This document shows positions 43,491 to 51,672 of a DNA stretch of 64,000 nt, in pieces; position 1 is the stretch's first letter, and each line of letters opens with the position of its first letter. The notes under the pieces were generated by a model that searched no databases, was not told the origin of the DNA, and was given only the letters and a program-made list of their open reading frames with translations. Position numbers and translations under genes: made by a program. The DNA comes from CALLMM01 sp964429855 (lineage in GTDB: Bacteria; Armatimonadota; Chthonomonadetes; Chthonomonadales; CAJBBX01), in assembly GCA_964429855.1 (NCBI GenBank), contig CAYSDM010000012.1, positions 1 through 64,000 on the forward strand, written 5' to 3'.

Positions 43491-43721
43491 ATGAAACAGA
43501 ACGTCCCCCCGGCTCTTACCGTCCTTATACTGGTGGTTGTGCTGGCGGCGATCGGCTTTGTCGGATACTATCTGTTTCTGACCCCGAAGGCGCGTCCTTC
43601 CACAACCAATATGACGCCCCCTTCCGGGTTTCAGAGCAAGATGCCGAAAGGCTATACGACACCGCCTCCCGGCGGACCGGCGGGTCCTGACGCCCGTAGT
43701 TCTGCCGGACAGCCGCGCTAG
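43491..43721 (+). CDS. Small single-pass membrane protein with Pro/Gly-rich tail
   Basis: A 76-residue protein preceded by GGAGGAG. One hydrophobic helix (PALTVLILVVVLAAIGFVGYY, residues 7-27) is followed by a Pro/Gly/Ser-rich tail predicted to be disordered and probably extracytoplasmic. No family is recognised. It directly follows a DUF1559 gene; the other DUF1559 gene in this window also has a small membrane-anchored neighbour (45834-46004). This suggests an accessory role at the envelope, but nothing more can be claimed. Confidence 0.75.
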   Translation: MKQNVPPALTVLILVVVLAAIGFVGYYLFLTPKARPSTTNMTPPSGFQSKMPKGYTTPPPGGPAGPDARSSAGQPR

Positions 43722-43734
43722 ATGTGAGCGTGAT

Positions 43735-44172
43735 TCAGGAAGACAACACCGTGTGCCTGCCCTCGTCTGCATCGGACGAGGGCTTTTCCTCCAGAATGAC
43801 CAGATGAGAGGCACAGCGGCAGTCGCTGGAGCCGAACCCCCGCGCAACGACACGCGCCTGCGGCAGCGACAGAGCGCGCCGACTCCATTCACACTCGATA
43901 CGCTCCTTTGTCTGATGAATCTCCACCGCCTCCACCCGCGCATACTGCAGCAGATAGTCTATATGCCAGCGCAGACTCTTTTCCAGGCGCAGGTGACGCT
44001 GTAGACGATTGTTTAGACCGCCCAGCGCGCTGCCGGTGTAGAGATAGACTCCGCCAGGAAAGAGAAAGCAGCCCAGACGGCCGACCTCTATAAGACGCTC
44101 CGTCTCCAGACGAATGCGGAGCTGATAAACGCCGGGAGCATCAGGGAAGGAGGCGGGGTACAATGCGTTCAT
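43735..44172 (-). CDS. GIY-YIG / DUF123 family protein
   Basis: A 145-residue DUF123 protein. It begins APGVYQLRIRL and carries GGVYLYTGSALGGLNNRLQRH, the GIY-YIG-like core, then LRWHIDYLLQYA and a Cys-bearing DCRCASHLV segment. Members exist alone or fused to endonuclease III; the nuclease activity of DUF123 proteins has not been established as far as I know. It converges with the small membrane protein; its last codons contain the inverted repeat that serves as terminator for the opposite strand. Confidence 0.85.
   Translation of the reverse strand: MNALYPASFPDAPGVYQLRIRLETERLIEVGRLGCFLFPGGVYLYTGSALGGLNNRLQRHLRLEKSLRWHIDYLLQYARVEAVEIHQTKERIECEWSRRALSLPQARVVARGFGSSDCRCASHLVILEEKPSSDADEGRHTVLSS
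43759..43787 (+). terminator. Terminator of the DUF1559 pair, embedded in the DUF123 coding end
   Basis: GCCCTCGTC (43759-43767) pairs perfectly with GACGAGGGC (43775-43783) around seven bases, followed by TTTT (43784-43787). It lies 38 bases after the small membrane protein stop and inside the 3' end of the opposing DUF123 gene. Confidence 0.75.
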
Positions 44173-44194
44173 CTGTTTTCGGGAGTATGAGAGA

Positions 44195-44611
44195 ATGGTC
44201 TATCAGGAAGAGCTGGTCATACAGACGGACGGGCATCGCGATATGCAGGACCTGACCCGGCGGGTTGCGGAGGTGGTTGGGCGATCCGGCGTACAGCATG
44301 GAACGGTTACCCTGTTCGTGATCGGCAGCACCGCCGCCATCGGAACCATCGAATTTGAGCCGGGACTGCAGCGCGATCTGCCGGAAGTGCTGGACAGACT
44401 GCTGCCGCCCAGCCGCGACTACGGACATGAACGCGCCTGGCACGACGGCAACGGTCATTCCCATCTTCAGGCGACCCTTCTGGGACCGTCGCTGGTCGTG
44501 CCGATCTGCATGGGCAGCCTTCCGCTGGGGACGTGGCAGCAGATGTTTCTGCTGGAGTGCGACATCAAGCCGCGCCGCCGCAGAGTCCATGTTACGGTGA
44601 TGGGCGAGTAA
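44195..44611 (+). CDS. yjbQ: YjbQ / UPF0047 family protein
   Basis: A 138-residue protein of the UPF0047/YjbQ family (secondary thiamine-phosphate synthase enzyme in TIGRFAM naming). Signatures are VQHGTVTLFVIGSTAAIGTIE, ERAWHDGNGHSHLQATLLGPS and LPLGTWQQMFLLECD; the histidines of the DGNGHSH segment form the conserved putative active site. E. coli YjbQ can substitute weakly for ThiE, but the true role is unresolved. It stands alone between the divergent DUF123 gene (23 bases) and a repeat-rich gap. Confidence 0.88.
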   Translation: MVYQEELVIQTDGHRDMQDLTRRVAEVVGRSGVQHGTVTLFVIGSTAAIGTIEFEPGLQRDLPEVLDRLLPPSRDYGHERAWHDGNGHSHLQATLLGPSLVVPICMGSLPLGTWQQMFLLECDIKPRRRRVHVTVMGE

Positions 44612-44689
44612 CGCGAATCCATCCCACCCTGGCGTAGCACGTTTTGACAAGCATGGCAAGCGGCGGAGCATCCATGGGGGTAGGCGGAA

Positions 44690-44726
44690 CACCACCTCCC
44701 CCTTTGCGAAAGAGGGGGAGGTGGTG
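44690..44726. repeat. Perfect 14-base inverted repeat (purine/pyrimidine hairpin)
   Basis: CACCACCTCCCCCT (44690-44703) and AGGGGGAGGTGGTG (44713-44726) are perfectly complementary around a nine-base spacer. It lacks a T-run, so it is not a typical terminator for yjbQ, although it could stop or stabilise its mRNA. It lies immediately left of repeat copy 3. Confidence 0.75.
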
Positions 44727-44735
44727 ATCGTAAGA

Positions 44736-44931
44736 TGAGTACGTCGTCAAGATAGTCTGGCTGTCATTCTGAGCGCAGCGAAGAATCTTAAGATGTCTCG
44801 CTGCGCTCGACATGACAGGGGTTTCGTTACGCTCGACAGGACCGTGTTGCGCTGCGCTCAACAGGACAGTGTTCCATGTGCTCGACATGATCGCCAGGCG
44901 ATGCAGCCCTTCTACCGCGACGATCTGCTAG
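44736..44931 (+). repeat. MITE-like dispersed repeat, copy 3
   Basis: This copy starts with the same AGTACGTCGTCAAGATAGT block as copy 1 and ends GCGATGCAGCCCTTCTACC, then CGCGACGATCTGCTAG. Its interior holds extra CGACAGGAC-type units (about 44838-44895) absent from copy 1. The terminal CTAG contains, on the minus strand, the TAG stop codon of the adjacent DUF1559 gene, so the element defines that gene's 3' end. Together with the hairpin at 44690 it occupies the 316-base gap 44612-44927; nothing else was seen there. Confidence 0.75.
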
Positions 44932-45776
44932 AGACCCCGCATCTGGCGCAAATCGGCGCAGTTGCCGCCGTTATAGTCGCTCCAGTACATGCAGACGTTA
45001 GGAACCACCTCAGGGGCACCATCCGCCAGCCGGTTCTCTTTGTATCGGAACCATTTGGCGTGACCATCGGCAAATCCAAAGTTCATGCCGTTGGTGTGTC
45101 GGGGCCATCCCTGTTTGCGTACCTGATCACAGGCGCTGTCTCCCGGTCCTGGCAGGGTCATATCGCCGCGCCCCAGTCCTTTCACCGTCGTGTCGACCGA
45201 GTCTCCTAGCAGAATCAGCTCCGCTGGCGCAGACAGCGCAGCCATCGGTTTGCCGACTAAGAGTGTGCTGCGTACCGTCGCGACCACCACATTATCGCCG
45301 AAACGAATCTCGTACGGCGCGTTGGGGTTGATCGTATTGGGGACGGCGCGCGTGAGACCGGTGTCGTTGTTCCACTGGTCGCCAGTGTTATAGCCGTAGC
45401 CCCACATATACTGCTCACGGGTCGGGTTGTCCACGCCGCCGGGCAGCAGATTGGCGCTGCAGACCCCCAGAGAAGCCATCGGAACCACATAAGAGGGGCA
45501 GAACAGGATTTTCAGGTTTTTGATGTAGGGCTGAGGGTAGTACATAAAATCGCCGGGAAAGCCGCGAGACCAGGAGGTGACGGTCGTCTCGTCATAGTCC
45601 TGCCAATACATCTGATGTGCCAGCGAAAGCTGCTTGGTGTTGGACAGGCACGAAGATTTTCGGGCGCTCTCGCGCGCCTGAGCGAAGACCGGAAACAGTA
45701 TCGCCGCGAGAATGGCGATAATTGCAATAACAACCAGCAACTCGATGAGCGTGAAACCGGCAAAACGCTTTGACAT
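44928..45776 (-). CDS. DUF1559 type II pseudopilin-like protein
   Basis: A 282-residue protein. I prefer the second ATG (45776) because GGAG then sits at normal spacing and the product starts MSKRFAGFTLIELLVVIAII, a standard prepilin leader; the upstream ATG would add MNKERR. It has CLSNTKQLSLAHQMYWQDYDE and ends with H-x9-D-G (HTNGMNFGFADG). Its C-terminus is short and the stop codon lies in the terminal base run of repeat copy 3, so a few native residues may have been replaced. It follows a small lipoprotein gene on the same strand and shares the N-terminal 35 residues almost unchanged with the protein at 42681. Confidence 0.92.
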   Translation of the reverse strand: MSKRFAGFTLIELLVVIAIIAILAAILFPVFAQARESARKSSCLSNTKQLSLAHQMYWQDYDETTVTSWSRGFPGDFMYYPQPYIKNLKILFCPSYVVPMASLGVCSANLLPGGVDNPTREQYMWGYGYNTGDQWNNDTGLTRAVPNTINPNAPYEIRFGDNVVVATVRSTLLVGKPMAALSAPAELILLGDSVDTTVKGLGRGDMTLPGPGDSACDQVRKQGWPRHTNGMNFGFADGHAKWFRYKENRLADGAPEVVPNVCMYWSDYNGGNCADLRQMRGL

Positions 45777-45810
45777 CCTTCTCTCCTTATTCATGGAATG
45801 TTCTTTTTTC

Positions 45811-45832
45811 GGTCGTCCGACGAGAGACGACC
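45811..45832 (-). repeat. Intercistronic hairpin before a DUF1559 gene
   Basis: GGTCGTC (45811-45817) and GACGACC (45826-45832) form a 7-base stem two bases after the lipoprotein stop. On the transcribed strand it is followed by A-rich sequence rather than T-rich, so it is more likely an mRNA processing or stability element than a terminator. Confidence 0.5.
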
Positions 45833-45833
45833 C

Positions 45834-46004
45834 TTAGCGTCGTTCGCTCTTCTCATCGGCGCGAATGCCGCTGCGAGCCGATGAGATAGAAGAGGAAGAG
45901 GAGACAGCCGTCTCTTCTTTCTGGCTTTTGCATCCTGTGAGCATAAGGCTGCCGGAAGCCATCAGAAGAGCCAGCAAAAGAGGGCGAGATAGACGCAACA
46001 TCAT
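45834..46004 (-). CDS. Small lipoprotein with Ser-rich tail
   Basis: A 56-residue protein. The ATG at 46004 has AGGAGG six bases upstream. MMLRLSRPLLLALLMASGS leads to a lipobox LTGC, so it should be lipid-anchored after cleavage. The mature part (CKSQKEETAVSSSSSISSARSG) is about 32 residues, polar and low-complexity. No family is recognised. It is the first gene of a two-gene unit with the DUF1559 protein. Confidence 0.75.
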   Translation of the reverse strand: MMLRLSRPLLLALLMASGSLMLTGCKSQKEETAVSSSSSISSARSGIRADEKSERR

Positions 46005-46158
46005 ACGGATCCTCCTGCACACGAGACGGAGTTGCGGGACTTGGTAAGACTTTGTGGATCCACGTAGTATATATAGCAAAGAATAGTTAAGACGCGATTA
46101 AGCGGGGATTAACTGATTGTTAAACAGCACAGGTTTGCGCCAGAGGGGAGACAACTGC

Positions 46159-46187
46159 TTGCGAAAACGGCGAAAAGTTCCTATAAT
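46159..46187 (+). promoter_or_regulatory. Promoter of the second DUF1549/DUF1553 gene
   Basis: TTGCGA (46159-46164), 17 bases, TATAAT (46182-46187), 93 bases before the ATG. The surrounding 46005-46279 spacer is A+T-rich near the lipoprotein gene (TATATATA at about 46069), which may hold the divergent promoter, but no clear -35 was found for it. Confidence 0.65.
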
Positions 46188-46279
46188 GGCTCTATCCGCC
46201 CGTAATTCTCTGTAACCGGGCGTATTAGCGACGCATATATTTAGTGCCGATAAGAATTGTCTGACGGAGGGAAGCAGGT

Positions 46280-48931
46280 ATGCCTCAACCACAGAGAGCG
46301 TTTTCCGGCGCGCGCCTGCGCATATTTACGTTATTCGCCGCCTGTTTGTTAAGCCTCGCGCTGCTTATCTCGACCCTGGCGGGAGAAAGCGCGCAGGGGC
46401 AGCGAAGCCGAAATGCGCGATCCGCCTCCTCGCCGCCGGTCAGCGGACGCCTGATCCTCATGCCATCCGCCAGCGTCATTGACGGCAGCTACGGCTACCA
46501 GACCCTTAGCGCAGTGGTGAATTCGCCGGACGGAAGCGCGCTCGATGTGACCAGACGCGCCACGCTGACCTCCTCCAACCCCGCCGTCATCCGCATTGTG
46601 AACGGCGTTGCGCTGCCGGTGGGCGATGGACAGGCCCAGATTTCTGCCTCCCTGAACGGGCAGACCGCGCGCATGAGCATAACGGTTCGGAATACGCGCA
46701 CCGACTCCGCTCTGAGCTTCGAGAACGACATCACCCCCATTGTCATCAAAAATGGCTGTGCGGGAGCCGCCTGTCATGGTGCGCAGCACGGGCAAGCCGG
46801 TTTTAAGCTCTCCCTCTTCGGGTATGAGCCGGATAAAGACCGCGAATCGATCTGGACGGCGGATCGGGGACGGCGCATCAACTCCGGCGATCCGGCGAAC
46901 AGCATGCTGCTGCTCAAGCCGACGGGCGTGATCCCGCATGTGGGCGGCAAGCGTTTCTCAAAGGATTCGCTGGAGTACCGGACGATCCTGGCATGGATAC
47001 GCGCCGGTGGTCCTTTGAATCCCCGTGGAAGCGCGAATACGGCGGGGAAGAGCGGCGGACCGCAGCTTGCCTCTGCCGGATCGCCTGTAAAGCCGGCGAC
47101 CAGAGTGGAACTGGAAGGGATTTCGGTCTGGCCCGAAGAGCGCGTCATTACCGCGCCCAACTCCACCCATCAGATTCTGGTGACGGCGCGATTCTCCGAT
47201 GGCAGCGTTCGAGACGTTACGCCGATGGCGCGCTACTTCTCGGATGATGAGGGGATCGCCTCGGTCAATGGGCAGGGAGTTGTGACTGCGCTGCGGCACG
47301 GCGAGGCGAATATTATGGTGCGCTATCACGGAAAAGCCTCTGTCGCGCGCCTGATGGTGCTCACGCAGCCCCGTCCCGCCAGCTACCCGAACATTCCGGA
47401 GAACAACTTCATTGATAAACATATCTTCGCCAAACTGAAGAAGATGGGGATCGTTCCGGCTCCTCTCAGCACGGATGCGGAGTTCATTCGGCGCGTCTCG
47501 CTGGACATTGCGGGAGTGTTGCCGACCTCCCGGCAGGCGCGCGATTTTGTCGCCTCGAAAGATCCCAACAAACGCGCCCGACTGATTGATGAACTGCTGG
47601 AGCGTCCCGAATACCAGGACGTGATGACGATTCAGTGGAGCGAACTGCTGCGCGTCAACCGGATATTCCTGCAGGAGCAGGGCGTCCGGCAGTATACCGG
47701 CTACATCCGCGACAGCTTTGCGGAGAACCGCCCGTTCGATCAGTTTGTCCGCGACCTGATCGGCAGCGTCGCCTATACCCGCGAGCAGGTCGAACAGAGT
47801 CGCGAGGGGCAGACCCGCGCTGAACAGGCGGTCTACCGCAAAGCCAGCGGGCACTACAGCGGGCCGATCAACTACTATCGCGTTACCGCCGACCCCACCG
47901 AACTGACCACCTCGACCAGCCAGGTTTTCCTGGGCGTGCGGCTGGACTGCTCCCGCTGCCACAATCATCCCTTTGACCGCTGGACGATGAAGGACTTCTA
48001 CGGATTCGCCGCCTACTTTGCGGGAACCGGGTATACGCCCGGCAAAGCGCGGGATGAGTTCGCCATCTATGTGGATAAAAACGGACAGATCGTCAACCCG
48101 CGCACGAATCAGGCGGCGCTTCCCAAACCGTTGACGGCGGCGGAGGGGGCGGCGGATACCGAAGGGAAGCGGCATAAGCTGCTGGCGGAGTGGATCACCT
48201 CCCGCGATAATCCGTTTTTTGCGCGCGCGGTGGTCAATCGCTTCTGGAAGCAGTTTTTCGGGCGGGGTATCGTGCATCCGGTGGACGATTTTCGCGCCAC
48301 CAATCCCCCCGTCAATGAGCCGCTGCTGGATGCGCTGGCGAAGGACTTCATCGCCAGTAACTACGATGTCAAGCATCTGATACGCACGATCTGCAATTCA
48401 CGCGCCTATCAGTTAAGCGATAAGACCAACCCGACCAACGAACGGGATACCAAGAACTTCTCCCATTTCTACAGCAAACGGCTGGGACCGGAGGTGCTGT
48501 TCGACGCGATTGTTACGGCGACCGGCGTGCCGGAGAGTTTCGGCGGCGCAGTGGCGCGGAGAGCGACCAACCTGCCGGACAACAATACCCCCTCCTACTT
48601 CCTGGACGTGTTCGGGCGCAGCCGCCGACTTCAGGTGCAGGAGCGCAGCGAGGCGACCTCCATGTCGCAGGCGCTGCATCTGATGAATGGCGATACCATT
48701 AACAATCGAATCAAGCATCCCGAAGGGAGGGTCGCCACGCTCCTGAAGTCGCAGTTAAGTCCGAAGGAAGTTATCGAGGAGTTATTCCTTTCGACACTCT
48801 GCCGCCTGCCTACTGCTCAGGAGACACAGCTAAGCCTCAAGTATATGGAGCAGTCGCCCACGCCGAAAGAGGGCTATGAAGACCTGTTGTGGGCGATTCT
48901 GAACTCGCGGGAGTTTATCTTCAACCATTGA
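46280..48931 (+). CDS. Secreted Ig-like/PSCyt/DUF1549/DUF1553 protein
   Basis: A 883-residue exported protein (signal-like segment about 14-35). Domains in order: a BIG_2-type Ig fold (about 55-137), a cytochrome-C-like domain with the spaced site C160-x4-C165-H166 (NGCAGAACHG), a second BIG_2-like domain (about 270-355), DUF1549 (about 365-560; FIDKHIFAKLKKMG, DCSRCHNHPFDRW with another CxxCH) and DUF1553 (about 620-875; NRFWKQFFGRGI, EVLFDAIVTATGV). It is shorter and differently built from the protein at 27474. Its DUF1501 partner (50327) is separated from it by a glycosyltransferase gene. Function unknown. Confidence 0.9.
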   Translation: MPQPQRAFSGARLRIFTLFAACLLSLALLISTLAGESAQGQRSRNARSASSPPVSGRLILMPSASVIDGSYGYQTLSAVVNSPDGSALDVTRRATLTSSNPAVIRIVNGVALPVGDGQAQISASLNGQTARMSITVRNTRTDSALSFENDITPIVIKNGCAGAACHGAQHGQAGFKLSLFGYEPDKDRESIWTADRGRRINSGDPANSMLLLKPTGVIPHVGGKRFSKDSLEYRTILAWIRAGGPLNPRGSANTAGKSGGPQLASAGSPVKPATRVELEGISVWPEERVITAPNSTHQILVTARFSDGSVRDVTPMARYFSDDEGIASVNGQGVVTALRHGEANIMVRYHGKASVARLMVLTQPRPASYPNIPENNFIDKHIFAKLKKMGIVPAPLSTDAEFIRRVSLDIAGVLPTSRQARDFVASKDPNKRARLIDELLERPEYQDVMTIQWSELLRVNRIFLQEQGVRQYTGYIRDSFAENRPFDQFVRDLIGSVAYTREQVEQSREGQTRAEQAVYRKASGHYSGPINYYRVTADPTELTTSTSQVFLGVRLDCSRCHNHPFDRWTMKDFYGFAAYFAGTGYTPGKARDEFAIYVDKNGQIVNPRTNQAALPKPLTAAEGAADTEGKRHKLLAEWITSRDNPFFARAVVNRFWKQFFGRGIVHPVDDFRATNPPVNEPLLDALAKDFIASNYDVKHLIRTICNSRAYQLSDKTNPTNERDTKNFSHFYSKRLGPEVLFDAIVTATGVPESFGGAVARRATNLPDNNTPSYFLDVFGRSRRLQVQERSEATSMSQALHLMNGDTINNRIKHPEGRVATLLKSQLSPKEVIEELFLSTLCRLPTAQETQLSLKYMEQSPTPKEGYEDLLWAILNSREFIFNH

Positions 48932-49039
48932 GATGGAAGGAACGGGCAGGAACTCGGGAACGAGGGAGCTTTAGAGAGAGAGACATCGCCGGAATCATCG
49001 CAGGCGTCGCAGAGGGGAAAGGTCGGATTCCTGTTTTAT

Positions 49040-50164
49040 ATGGGGCATGGTCACCTGACCCAGTTTCAGAATTTTCAGGAGTGTCTGCCCGCAGAATATG
49101 CGGGTCGCGCCGAGTGGATTCCGCTCTATGGCGACTCATCGGGCGATCCGCTGTGCCGTCTGCGCTTTTTTCCGCATGATTGGCGCTACTCCCGGCATCA
49201 ACGCTGGCACGCCATGACCGGCATTGCGCGTCATAAGCGGTGGGACGGGCTGTTCTTTGCGGCGGTGTCGTTCAAGTTTCTGCCGTTCTTTCGTCGCCAT
49301 CCCTGTTATGTCTATCACGACCTCTCTCCCTCGCTGATCCGCGCGCTGGGCTACGATCCGCCGGTGGAGGGGAATCTGCTGCGGGCAATCAAGAACCGCC
49401 TCCAGAGCAAGACCTTTCAGGCGGCGCGTGGCGTATTCGCCATGTCGCGCTGTTCGGCGGAGGGGATCGCGCTGGACTACGGGGTGCGGCGGGAGCGGCT
49501 GCATATCTCGCATCCAGGCGCAAACCTGAAGCGATGGCGGTTTGTGGATCGCCGTCCGCGTCCCGCGAATCGCCCTGTGCGTTTGCTGATGGTCGGCGGA
49601 TGGTTCCGGCTCAAGGGCGGCAATCTGCTGCTGGAGTGGGCCGAACGGACGCAGGCGAAGAACTGGGAACTGGATATTGTCACCTGGCCCGGACAGTTTC
49701 CAGACTGGGTGGATGAGATCATGGGGCATCCCGCGCAGGACGCCGTTATCAGCCGCTCGCTGGCTCCGCGCCTGCCCAATGTGCGCATTCATGTCGGCGT
49801 CAAGGCGAACACGCCGGAGAACCTGTCGCTCTATGAGCAGGCGGACATCTACTGTCATCCGACGCTGGCGGACGGGACTCCGATTGCCATTCTGGAGGCG
49901 ATGGCGACCGGGCTTCCGGTGGTGGCGAGCGGCATCTCCGGCATCCCGGAGATGATCCGGGAGAACGAAACCGGTCTGCTGCATCGCGCCGGGGATGTGG
50001 AACAGATGGAGGAGCGGCTCCGGTCACTGATCGAAGATGCCTCGCTACGTCTTAAACTTGGGTACGCGGCGCGCCAATCCTGTGAAGACTATTTCAATGT
50101 CGAAAGGCAACTGAGGGACATATTCACCGTGATTGACCGTGACCGGCAGACACGGGGTGAGTGA
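49040..50164 (+). CDS. GT4-like glycosyltransferase
   Basis: At least 374 residues, GT-B fold. The C-terminal domain has RLLMVGGWFRLKGGNLLLEW (about 173-192) and the donor-site motif YCHPTLADGTPIAILEAMATGLPVVASGISGIPEMI (about 272-307), with the E-x7-E of family GT4 represented by GTPIAILEAMA. The start is unclear: the first in-frame ATG (49040) lacks a spaced ribosome binding site and cuts into the first strand (KVGFLFYMGHGHL). A CTG at 49031 has GAGGGGAAAGG eight bases upstream and would keep the strand. The frame is open back to the stop of the preceding gene. Acceptor and sugar are unknown. Confidence 0.85.
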   Translation: MGHGHLTQFQNFQECLPAEYAGRAEWIPLYGDSSGDPLCRLRFFPHDWRYSRHQRWHAMTGIARHKRWDGLFFAAVSFKFLPFFRRHPCYVYHDLSPSLIRALGYDPPVEGNLLRAIKNRLQSKTFQAARGVFAMSRCSAEGIALDYGVRRERLHISHPGANLKRWRFVDRRPRPANRPVRLLMVGGWFRLKGGNLLLEWAERTQAKNWELDIVTWPGQFPDWVDEIMGHPAQDAVISRSLAPRLPNVRIHVGVKANTPENLSLYEQADIYCHPTLADGTPIAILEAMATGLPVVASGISGIPEMIRENETGLLHRAGDVEQMEERLRSLIEDASLRLKLGYAARQSCEDYFNVERQLRDIFTVIDRDRQTRGE

Positions 50165-50326
50165 GGACGGACACGCTTCATTCAGATGCTGCCCTTGCTG
50201 CGTCAGCGGCGAGGGGGCAAGTCTTCATTTCGCAGACGCCGGCAGCCAACCTGTACAACGACACACTCACACATAGATCAGGCGAACAGTCAGAGGCGCG
50301 CAGGGCGCGTCGGTAAGGGGAACGGG

Positions 50327-51667
50327 ATGGATAAAAGAGAACTGGAGCAGTTGGGAAGCTACATTGACCGAACATGCGAGGGACTGACACGCCGCCAACT
50401 GCTGAAGGTGGGCGCGGTCAGCTTCCTGGGACTGGGGCTGACCGAGTTCCTGGCATTGAAGGCGGGAGCGGACGCGCCGCAGCGCCCGAAGAGCAAGGGG
50501 GCGACCCGTGATGTCTCCGTCATTCTGCTCTGGATGGCGGGGGGGCCGAGCCATGTGGACACCTTCGATCCCAAGCCCAACGCGCCGGAGACGATCCGGG
50601 GACCATTTGAGGCGATCAAGACCGTTGCGCCCGGCATGATGCTTTCGGAGCATCTGCCGAAACTGGCGAAAGTCGCCGACCGATTCAGCATTCTGCGCTC
50701 GGTGACGCACGGCGACGGGGCGCATGAACGCGCTCAGCACTATATGCAGACCGGCTATCTGCCCATCCCGACGATGGAGTTTCCCTCCTATGGAGCCGTG
50801 CTGGCGCGCGAGCGCGGCATGGCAAACAGTCTTCCCGCCTACGTAACGCTGCTGGGACGCGACGGAGAGGGCTACGGACCGGGTTTCCTGGGCGGCTCCT
50901 ACAGCCCCTTCTTCGCGGGAAATCCCAACGACGGTAACTATCGCGTGCCTGACCTGCCGCTGCCGGAGGGCGTGAACCGCAACCGTCTGGATCGTCGGCG
51001 CGCGCTGCTGCAGACGCTCGATACGCTGGCGCGCAGCAACGATGCCGTCAAATCTATGGACACATTCTTCCATAACGCCTATAATCTGGTCACCTCGACC
51101 GGTTCTCAGCAGGCGTTTGAGATCGGGCAGGAGTCGGCGCAGATTCGCGACCTGTATGGGCGCAACCCGTTCGGACAGTCATGCCTGCTGGCGCGTCGTC
51201 TGGTGTCGGCGGGCGTTCGGTTTGTCACCATCACACAGGGCGGCTGGGATACGCATGAGAATAACTTCCCGTCGCTTCGGAACGGTCTGTTGCCGACGAT
51301 AGATCAGGGAATGAGCGCGTTGATCGGCGATCTGGCGCAGCGCGGAATGCTGGATACCACGCTGGTGATCTGGATGGGCGAGTTCGGGCGCACGCCGGAG
51401 ATCAACAAGAACCGGAATCCGGGGCGCGATCACTGGCCCAACGCGATGTCGGTGGTGATGGCGGGCGGCGGGACACGCGGCGGAATGGTGATCGGCGAGA
51501 CGGACGAGCGGGCGATGGGACCGAAAGAGCGGCCGATCCATGTGGAGGATCTCGCTGCAACCATCTATCATGCGCTCGGTATTGACCCGGAGAAGGAGTA
51601 TATCACTCCGACAGGGCGTCCGGTGCGCCTCTCCAATGACGGTAAAGTGATCCGGGAGCTATTCTAG
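50327..51667 (+). CDS. DUF1501 protein, Tat-exported
   Basis: A 446-residue DUF1501 protein. The ATG at 50327 has AAGGGG upstream; earlier in-frame starts back to 50186 give a Cys/Arg-rich stretch unlike the family. The twin-arginine motif is TRRQLLKVGAVSFLGLGL (RR at 22-23). The body contains LLWMAGGPSHVDTFDPKP, RSVTHGDGAHERAQHYMQTGY and IWMGEFGRTPEINKNRNPGRDHW, the hallmark metal-site-like region. It is the partner expected for the DUF1549/DUF1553 protein at 46280, 1.4 kb upstream. The 162 bases before it show no clear promoter. Confidence 0.9.
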   Translation: MDKRELEQLGSYIDRTCEGLTRRQLLKVGAVSFLGLGLTEFLALKAGADAPQRPKSKGATRDVSVILLWMAGGPSHVDTFDPKPNAPETIRGPFEAIKTVAPGMMLSEHLPKLAKVADRFSILRSVTHGDGAHERAQHYMQTGYLPIPTMEFPSYGAVLARERGMANSLPAYVTLLGRDGEGYGPGFLGGSYSPFFAGNPNDGNYRVPDLPLPEGVNRNRLDRRRALLQTLDTLARSNDAVKSMDTFFHNAYNLVTSTGSQQAFEIGQESAQIRDLYGRNPFGQSCLLARRLVSAGVRFVTITQGGWDTHENNFPSLRNGLLPTIDQGMSALIGDLAQRGMLDTTLVIWMGEFGRTPEINKNRNPGRDHWPNAMSVVMAGGGTRGGMVIGETDERAMGPKERPIHVEDLAATIYHALGIDPEKEYITPTGRPVRLSNDGKVIRELF

Positions 51668-51672
51668 CCTCC

